DNA from: Elgaria multicarinata webbii
Lineage: Eukaryota > Chordata > Lepidosauria > Squamata > Anguidae
DNA: 64,000 nucleotides
Reading direction: 5' to 3'
Assembly: GCF_023053635.1 (NCBI RefSeq)
Contig: NC_086188.1
Span: forward strand, 136,501-200,500
Translations under genes and position numbers: made by a program
Notes under the pieces: model-generated
What the model saw: only the letters and a program-made list of their open reading frames with translations
Told to the model about the DNA's origin: nothing
Databases searched by the model: none
Shown: piece by piece, positions 31,803-41,100 of the stretch
Numbering within the stretch: position 1 is the first letter of the stretch
Layout: each line of letters starts with the position of its first letter

Positions 31803-31908
31803 CCCTCACCCTGGGGTCCTCCAGATGTGTTTGGTGCAGCTGGACTGGGGATGCTGGGAGTTGTACTCCAACACATCCGGAGGACGTCAAGTTGGGGAAA
31901 GCTGCGTG
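31803..31908. repeat. Family H repeat, near-complete
   Basis: GGTCCTCCAGATGTGTTTGG at the left, TGCTGGGAGTTGTACTCCAA then CACATCCGGAGGA at the right, and outer tail GTTGGGGAAAGCTG. Confidence 0.75.
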
Positions 31909-33076
31909 AGAGCGTGCCAATGTGAAGGGGCATGCCCCCCTCCAGGCAGCAGCTTGCCTCTCCTCACAATCCAGCTATGCATGAAGCCCCCCCTCCCCCC
32001 AGGCTCTCGTTCAGACCCCCTCCCCTCCCAGCTCTTCCCTAAGACCTTCCACACTTCCTGGCACATGCATTTTGGAGCAAATGGTTTTTACAGGCCTAGA
32101 AGAAGCCAAGGCCTTGGAAGGCAAGAACCCCACACGACAGTCAACAGAACTTGGCTGTGAAATACAGGGAGCCTTTCCGTTCCCTCGGGACGCCCTAGAA
32201 CCCCCAGACAAGACTTCCCTTCGTCCGACAGATTGGCCACGTTCTGGGCCACCTTCAGGCTTTCCAGGGCTCGGTTGAAGGCCGAAGGGCGTCCTGCCAG
32301 CGGACGTAAAAATTGGGCACTACTGAGTCAAGTCCCTGGACGGTCTCACCCAGGTTTTCTTCCTCCTGACCGAAAAGGAGGCTGTGGTGCCAGTGACGGG
32401 AGCACAGTGGGCGACTTCTGAAAGGCCAGTGGGGAAGCCCCTCTGCCCACACAGTCGCCGCTGACCGAGGAGTTCCTGGGTATCCTCTCGGTGGCGGGAT
32501 CTGACCGCTCCCTTCAGGCACCTGCAAAACTCAAGAGACATCCCAGCCAAGGTTGCTAAATGCAACTAGCACACATCCCGAAGCAGAGGAGGGGAACAGG
32601 TATCCGCAGACATCCCCCAAATTGGGCTGGGCTGGGCTGGGTTGGGCCAGGCCGGGCCACGCTCACCTGATTCTGGCCCTGGCCTTTAACAGGATCCTCT
32701 TTTCCCCTTCACCCCATGAGCAGAAACGTGGCCCCCAACGTGGAGAGACCTCAAAAAGAGCATCCCCTCCCTATTAGTTTCCACATGCACTGTCTGGAAG
32801 CTCGGATAAATCTCTTATTATATGAAGGGGAGGAGGAGGAGGGGATCCAGATGATCCCAATACATACAAAACAATATAACCTGGAATTCTGCTCGAAGTC
32901 TGTTCAGCCAAAGACACAGAGACGCCCCAGCAACAGGCGCCTGAAGCCTTCCTTATGAGGCAGACTTCGGGAGGGATCTCTACCACAAGAGCTGTAAACA
33001 AAGCCATCAAGTCCTCTTGCAAAGAAAACGGCGCACCTAGGAAGGCTTGTGCCAGCGCCAGAGCGGTGGCCCTCGG

Positions 33077-33287
33077 CTAGTGCTTCAGCCACGGATGAGC
33101 CTCCAGGGACGCTTTGCTCCTGTCCCCGTAGTCGTACAAGAGCTCTTCGCCTGCTTCAATGTCCCGGGAAGCCACCAGGATGAGGTGCGGGATGCCGCCG
33201 AGGGCGTGCAGCTTCGTCTGGCAGTTGCCACATTTGCTGTGGTTGATCAGTCTTCCCAGGCGATTCGTCTCTTTTGTGGCATCGACG
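33077..33287 (-). CDS. KMT5A: KMT5A coding exon 8 (terminal, SET core)
   Basis: Completes Cys272 and encodes VDATKETNRLGRLINHSKCG, NCQTKLHALGGIPHLILVAS, GEELLYDYGDRS and ends EAHPWLKH with TAG. It carries the SET pseudoknot motifs NHS and YDYG. Acceptor ACCCAG|C. Confidence 0.95.
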
Positions 33288-35369
33288 CTGGGTTGGTGGA
33301 CAGGGCCACGGGGAGGGGAAGGAAGACCCAGAACAATCAATCAGTACATGCTTCTCTAAAACACAGGCACAGAAGACAGGAAGCCCCTGGGGAGACTTCC
33401 AACGGGACACAGGGCTTGGTTCTTAATTAGGTGGCCCGCAAATTCAACGGGTAGAAAGAAAGACAGAGCTTAAATCCAAAAGCCTCTAGGGTCGCGTGTC
33501 TCTCTCATCTGTCAAGGACACTAAGAAGAGTAGCTGTGAGAACAACTCCAGGCACACTGCTGGTGAACCCAGGTCCTGGAGGGCACAAAAGAGGGGATCC
33601 TCCAACCAGGCGGTGGGTTTTCTATTGCTGCGTGTGACATTCATAGATGGCACAAGGGCCGGAGTGCTCTGGGTGGGCGACTTTCCACCCAGCCCCAGTC
33701 TCAAAGACTAACTCGACAGAAAGGCCCAAGAGGAAGCTCACCAGTACGTTTTGCTCAGGAATTGGAAGTAGTACATGTAGCAGCCAGTGGACGGGTCCTG
33801 GGCATAGGCGGCCTCCCGCTTCTTGGCGTCTGTGATCTCAATGAGATCCCCGTGATATTCGACCACGAAGTCGCCCCGTCTGAACGGCCTGGTCGCAACG
33901 ACCCCTCGTCCCTTGCCGGCGATGACGTCGATCTGGGGAGAACAGGAGTATGGCGCTTACACGCGAGCCAGGGGGCACTTTGGAGGGGGCGATGGACTTG
34001 CAAGCATCTAGCCAGATCCCTTCCGCTCACTCTTTGAAGAGCAGCTTCCGAGGAGTTCCAAAGGGAACTTCCCAGGTAAGGGGGAGGCTACCGCTTGACA
34101 AAAACATTAAAGGCCCCAAACTTAGCAGCATGCGCATCTTTAGGCGATGGCAACAGTCTGTGAGGAACAGAGACAAAATGAGAAGCCGGGATCTAGGCGG
34201 CCTTGAGGAGTGCACCTTCTCCGTGGGGAACCGGCCGCCATCTTCTTTGGAGGCTGCTCCAAGGTTTTCAGGGCCCTCGGTGTGGGAGCTTAGGGGACTG
34301 CTCTGGCCTGGCTGAGGCACGAGATGCAAACTGGACATTCTCCTGGGCTGCGTCTCATCGTGCAAAGTGGAAATCCCCTACGCAGCCTGGGGACAAGTGA
34401 ACTGAAGGGGGGAGGCTCCTCCTCCCCCCCCCCGTACCTGCCCAGATGTCAGGTCAGCTTCAGTAATCCTTTTCTGGCGGGGGGGGCGGGGGGGCTGCCA
34501 AAGGAAGTGGGGCAGGAAATGGCTACCACAAAGCGGGCCTCTTCTGCTGTGGCACCCCGGTTGAGGAATGGGCTCCTACGTTGTGCTCCTTTTGGAGAGC
34601 CAGGGGAAGGCCTTTTTATTCTCCCAGGCATTGTAGTTGTTCAGTTTTTTTATATCTGGTTTTATACTGAAAATTTTGGCACTGCTGCAATCTCGGGTTA
34701 CGGCCTTTATTTTTACACTGTCCTTTTAAATTTTGTTTTATCATGTGTATTTTATGGTTTTCATTATTGTGAATTATTCAGGGAGCTTCAGCTCTTAGAT
34801 GGCATAGAAATGTAATAAATGAATAAAAACGGAAGCACGGTTTGGGCAGTGGGGCTTGCAAATACCCACACCTGGCCGTCCGCTGGAAGCGGCCTGATTT
34901 GGAGGCCCTCCCACGTCCCCACACAGCCTGAAGTGTGGCCGCGGGCGACCCAGGACTCGGCCCTCTTGCCACGGTGGTGCCGTGACCGCAGCCCTCCCTT
35001 CTGAGGGAGGTGGGCTGGAGCCCACGGCCACCGGCTCTCAGGGGACTCGCTTGCAGCTGGAGGGGGAGCCCCGCCGCGTTTAAGAGAAGCCGGCCTCTGG
35101 GTGCCTCTGCTGCCTGAAGTGGCTGGGTTCGCTGCTGTGCGACTTGGGACCTGGTTTTGAACCTGAAAGGGGGAGGGCTTTCTGAGTTGCACCTCCCATC
35201 TTGTAGCTCTGTCAGTGCAGAGGCGGCACACAGATGCAGAATACTCAGAGCAGACTCCTTGCCCAGGTGTGGACTCTTAGCCATCCACAGACAACAGCGA
35301 GAGATCAGTAGGCTTAGGGGAACCCCAAAATTTGCAAAAGGTAGGTGTGTGTGTGGCTGGTTGTATATA

Positions 35370-35401
<32 letters not shown>

Positions 35402-38102
35402 AAACTCTAAGGGAGCAACCCCAGGCCCTCAGGAGTCCCAAGGCTCAACGGCCACTGACTGCTGGCTGGGGAGCGGGAAACGGAACAGAATGGAGTATTC
35501 AGGAAAAGGAGCACTCCATACTGCCACATTCTGTTGCAGGTTCCACTTGTATTTTTAAGTTAATGTGCATTGTTTTTCTTACGAACAGTCCCCCGCCCCG
35601 GCAGAGGGACCAGAAGTGACCCAAAAGCTGCCACCGGCCCCCACCAGCACACTTGCCTTCATGCCGTCTTCTTTCCCACTTTCTATCAATTCATCTATCT
35701 GCTTCTTCTCCTCGATCTACAAAGAGAGAAGACAATGCACATTGTGAAGCGTTCAGAAGGCTGCTGTCATTAGAGGAACACACACGTGAGGCTGCGATCC
35801 GATGCACCGTCCTCCCCCGCCCCCCCGACACATTTGGACACTGGGGGAGGGCTGTGGCCAAGCAAGCCTCCACAGGGGGGCGCTGCTTGGGCTCCCGCCT
35901 GCCGTGCCGACGGATCCGAGGCAGCGCCTTATTCAGCGAATGCTTTTGCTGTGGGTCTGCTGGACAGAGCAACGTGTCTTTCAGAAGGGGGGGTCCTACT
36001 TCAGCCGATTGCTGACGGCGCACTGCAGCTACAGCTTCTCCTAGACGTATGTTTGCAGCTATGTCCAGTAGATGCTGCTTTCGAAGAAAGTTGGTTATTC
36101 TGCAGATAAATTTTGAACTGGAACGACTTTAGTATTCACTGATGTACACGCCCTTTTCAATTACTAGCCTGCTTCATGGAACCTAGTGCATGGTCAGCAT
36201 AAAGGGCACTACAATATTGGAAGGACAGACTCTTCCAATATTTGAATGGGTGACGTGTAGCCAAGGCAATTCTTGCCGCTCCAGCTCTGCCTCTGCTCTT
36301 GGAACTGGCGCTTGGAGAGGGTGAACAGGGTGCAGTCCAGGAGATGGGAGGGGTCCGCGGTCTTCACGCGGCTTCTTACTGGGATCTCGGGGGCCTTTTC
36401 TCCTGCCAAGCCAGGCACGGACAGGTGATCTTGCCGTTCTAGTCAAGAAATGCAGGATGGCCGGAGCACGGAGGAGAGGGTCCGATTTCGGAGGCTGGCA
36501 ACCATCCAGATGGGACTGCGCCCTACATGTCTTTACCCAGAAGAAGGTTCCCGGAAATGTACTCCCAAGTAAGTGCAAACACTTACTTGGGATAAAGACT
36601 CATTGAACTCAATGGGGCTTACTTTTGAGTAGAGATGCACTACATTGCGTAATTAGGCTGCAGTCCTAAAATACACTTGCTATGGAGAAAGCTCCACTGA
36701 ACACCGTGAGACTTCCTTCCGATTAGACATGCAGAGGATTGTACTGCATGATAAAAACTATTGTTCTCTTTCAGATAAGCATTTCACAGGTGTTTTTTTT
36801 TTAAAGGAATATTAAGTACTACGGCTTTGAAGAATTTAAGTATATGCAACATGCTGAAGTTTCATTACAGTTATACAGATTGGCTAGAAAACTTTCCAGA
36901 GCCCTCAAGTCCTCTGTGGGAATTTAGGATGTTTAGGATTACTTAAAAGGCCGGGGTGGGTGGGGACCATGTCCCAAATCTGCGAGTTGGCACTTCAAGT
37001 TTAGCTGCCAAAAGTGTCCCTTAAAAAAAGCCAGACGAAACCTGGAGCTGGACAAACGCCTGGCAGAGCCGCCCCTGAAGTCGTAACTGCCAAACGGTGC
37101 AGCAACAGAGCGGCACCTGGACCGGCCGGTCTTCACGTCGTGGGAGTTGGGCAACGCGTGGGCTGCACATGTGGACTGCAGGCCTGAGCTGCCCAACCCT
37201 GCAGCAGATGACACCCTTAGCTTTGCTTGTTTTTAATATCTAGATCTCCCGATTTCCCTTTCTGGTGGAAAGATGGGATATAACTCAAATCAATCAATCA
37301 GAAATCTCAGGCTGCCAAGTCCACAAGCCCGGCACTGCCCTGGCAAGTTGGGCCGCAGAATTCCCACGGTCCCCCTTTGCCACGGGGGGGGGGGTCCCTT
37401 GGCCCTCGAAAAGGGGTGCTTTGGGGTGGAAGGCTAGAAGCGGTCAAGAGAAGCCGTACCTGCAATTCTTTTTTACTCTTCCGGGAGCTTCTTCGTACAG
37501 GGTAATAATCTGTAACCTTCCGGTTCTGCTGCGTTTTCCCTTGGGCTCTGAGAGAGACAGAGAAAGCCAGGTGAACACGGGAGGGGTTCTCTCTCTCTCT
37601 CTCTCTCACACACACCTTGGCTCTCTACATGAGGAGGATCTCTGTTCCGGATGAAGCCAAGATTTTGACACACACACTCTGCTCGAAAAAGAGTTTGGCG
37701 TCACCCCAAAGTCTTGCATTCTGTTAACACAGCGTTGGGGGAACCTATGCACTGCAGATTATGATGAACTACAACTCCCATCACCCCCAACTACTGGCCA
37801 TGCTGGCAGGGGCCAATGGGAGATGTAGTCCAAAAGCAACTGGAGGGCTACAGGGCTGCCAACTCTGCTTCTTGTATAAACACCTAGGGAGAGTTTAGAT
37901 AGTCGATGTGTGAGATTCTCTCTCCAACATTTGTTCTGTGAGCCTTTCTCCCCATTCAACGTACTTCTTTTAATCCAGTAATGGATGTTGTAATGCTCAC
38001 TGATCGTCACGAGGGGTCGCTGTAGCACCCTTTGGCCATGTATTATACTTTGAAACTGCCATGATAGTGGCACAAATGCAGGCATTACACTATGCAAAAT
38101 AT

Positions 38103-38134
<32 letters not shown>

Positions 38135-41100
38135 TCCGAAATCAGCTGCTCCTTCAAAAGTTATCCACAATAGGGGCAAGACTAGCCTGTTCAGCTGTGT
38201 GGGATCAGATTGAACATGACAAAGCTCACTGGAGAGAGCGAGAGAGAGAAATAACAACCTCAGAAGAGCCCCGAGGCTGGATCAGACCAAGGATCCACCT
38301 AGTCCAGCACTCTGTACATGCAGTGGCCGACCAGGAACCCACAAGCAGGACACGAGTGCAGCACCAGCTTCCCACCCATGTTCCCCAGCAACTGGTGTAC
38401 ATAGGCTGACTGCCTCTGATACTGGAGGGGGCACAGAGCCATCAGGACTAGTGGCCACTGATTGCCTCCTTCTCCTCCAGGAATTTATCCAACCCCCTTT
38501 TAAAGCCATCCAAATTTGGGACCATCACTATTCCATCTTGCATTGGCAAATTCCATAGTTTGACTCCGCGCTGCATGAAGAAGTCCTTCCTTTGATCTGT
38601 CCTGAATCTCCCACCGATCAGCTTCATGGGATATTTACGCTATTTTGGGTTATAGCATTATGGGAGAGGGAGAAAAATGCCTCCCTCTCCACCTTCTCCA
38701 CTCCACGCATCGTTTGTACACCGCGACCATGTCTCCCTGTAGCCTCCTATTTACCAAGGTACACTGAAGTCAATTCCACAGTGAAGACATATTCTGGCGC
38801 CATAAGAACATCAGAAGGGCCCTGATGCTGGATCAGACCCAAGGTCCATCTAGCGCAACACTCTGTTCACACAGTGGCCAACCAGCCATCGGCCAGGGAC
38901 CAACAAAGCAGGACAGGGTGCAAAAGCACCCTCCCACCCATGTGCCCCAACAACTGGGGCACATGGGCCGTTGCTCCCACTTCAGTCCTCCCACCAGTGG
39001 CAGCAGCTCAAGGAACCACAAACTAACCAGGCAGCCAAAGCTCCGTGTCGCACCTACACTGAGACGCCTGGCTTGTCGCTCCCAAACAAGCCAGGAATGG
39101 GAACCCAACTACAAACCGTGGCATCAGACTTGGGCTTGTTCACGGACCAACAAGCCAGGAATTCCAGTTCATGCACAGCTTTTGCTTCTTGGTTCATTTC
39201 TGGTTACTTTGACAGCAGGAGCTGAGCAGACGCCATCGAGGAGGGAGCTGAGCTGGCCGTGCTCGAATTCTCCAGAATTGTGGCTTACGAGGAAATGCGG
39301 CCAGCGTGACTTTGCCAGTGCCGCAGAGGCACTCACTTTCTCTTGGGGCCGCCCTTCGACGAGATGCCCTTCTTCTGGGCTGGCCTTTGGCTGGCCGTGT
39401 CAACGGTCTTGGAGGGCAGGGCTTCCGGAGACGCAGTGGCTTCTAGTTTGGTGTCGGAGGCGGACGCTGGAGACTCACAGCCAGCCGCTTTGTCATTCGG
39501 GCCCTCGGATTTCATAGCACCGTCGGCTGCATGGCCAATATTGATCCTGTCTGCAAATAGTTGAGAGGAGTGTGTGTGTGTGTGTACGAATTCAAGCCAG
39601 CACCAGGGGACGGCCCATGTTACTTGGCTCCATTCCAAACAGTGCTCTAGCATCAACAGTGCTCTACCCTGCATCAGCAGGAGGAAAGCCAGGCTGCATA
39701 CAAAACCCTAACCCTACCAAAGGGTTAAAAATAGGCAAGTGGAGATTGCTGTCAACACGCTCTGCTCTCCCCCCCCACACACACACTATTTACCTCTACT
39801 GCAGGGGTCCCCAACCTTTTTGGTCTCATAGGCACATTTGGGAATTTGAGAAAGTGCTGTGGACACCACCACACAATGGCTCCCACAGAGGATGTGGCTT
39901 GTTACATAATGGCTGCCTGGCTAGTCAAAAGTGAGCTAAAGAGGTCGGGGTGGGGTGGGGAGCGAAAAACAGAGCGTGAAGGCTGGGAGGGATAGGGATA
40001 CAGCAAGGCAAAAGGGGAGAGGGGAGAGAAAGACCAAGGCTAGAGGCTAGAAACAGAGAGAAAGAGGATGGCCCTAATTACAGCTCCCAGCAGTCTTTGG
40101 CCATTAGCCACGCTGGCAGGGCCTTCTCGGAGTTGAAGTCCAAAACATCCAGAGGTCTAACTTCTACACATTCCTGGTAAAAACGGGTCGATCTGGACAG
40201 GGAGGGCCCTGGGTCCAATTGCGCACTCAGCCACAAAGCTTACGGGACAACTGGTCTAATCAATGTGTCACAGCCCAGTCTATCGTGCAGGACTGTCGTG
40301 AGAAGGAGGCAAGAGGGCAGGATCCAAAGCCCATGGAGCCAAATGCCACACCACTGCATGGAATCCCTCCCCCCACAGGCCACTTTCAAACAGGGGGAGC
40401 CTTTGAAAGGGGGACTCTAGCTGGGCCAAACCTTGAAAGCAGGCACCCAGAGACACGATCCCCCAAGAACCCCCAGGATGGACATACTGCACTGGCCAGG
40501 CCACGAGGCGAACCCACGAAGCCGCTGCTGATGCACCTCCTTACCGTCCTCTTCCCGGGACGCTTTGCTCAGGCACTTTGCCTCGTGATGCGTGGCCGAG
40601 TTTTCTTCTTGAAGTGGAGGCCGGACCGCCGGAGGTTTGCTCGGGCTCAGATAGGTATGGATTTTGGACTGACAAGAAAATATGTTCTCCTAAAGCAGAA
40701 GACGTGAAAGGTGAAGGTTCTGATATCCTGGCATGGCGGGTGGTGGTTTGTATTCCCCAGAAAACCTCCCCCTCTTTTTTATTTTTTAAAAGAACTGGAA
40801 TTTGGTAGGGAAGGGCTGTTTTTATTTGGTGGGATGTTTCTAGTCCTTCTGATTGAGATCTGAACCCGTGTGAGCTGGGTGAAGGCAGCCACCGCACCAC
40901 AGGGCTGAACAAATTGCACAAAGGGCTATGGGTTAGGGTGGGCTTCAGGGCTGTGTCCCCACGCAGCCACCCACTGAAACAGGGTCGCCGTAACCAGTCG
41001 GGCACTCAGTGCCACGGAATTGTCCTTCCAAAGCCTCCCCCCCCCAATATTTCGTCCAATTGAGCCCCAGAGCCCACTGCCAAGGGCTGCCCAGCCCTCA

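Larger units (their letters stand above)
29961..33076. other. Convergent RILPL2 / KMT5A intergenic region and KMT5A 3' UTR
   Basis: No coding exon is recognised. A (GGGCT)n run lies at 30496-30519 and a similar one near 32622-32655. One H-family copy is at 31803-31908. The part from 30888 to 33076 probably includes the KMT5A 3' UTR. Confidence 0.5.
33933..35656 (-). other. KMT5A: KMT5A intron 6 (GC-AG)
   Basis: Donor AAG|GCAAGT, acceptor CCCAG|ATC. Contains an L2-like tail on the plus strand (about 34620-34826) and a (TG)n(AG)n run (35371-35401). Confidence 0.6.
37548..39336 (-). other. KMT5A: KMT5A intron 4
   Basis: Holds an H copy (37738-37855), an (ATC)n run (38105-38134) and two repeat-A copies (38265-38690 and 38805-38960). 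Confidence 0.6.
39551..40544 (-). other. KMT5A: KMT5A intron 3
   Basis: Contains a possible hAT terminus (39803-39870), an H copy (40075-40165) and a SINE body (40195-40300). Confidence 0.55.

Noticed and set aside
33077-33340. Reading the KMT5A last exon as starting at 33340
   Set aside because: Residues before VDATKET do not match the family, and a clear acceptor (ACCCAG) lies at 33289-33288.
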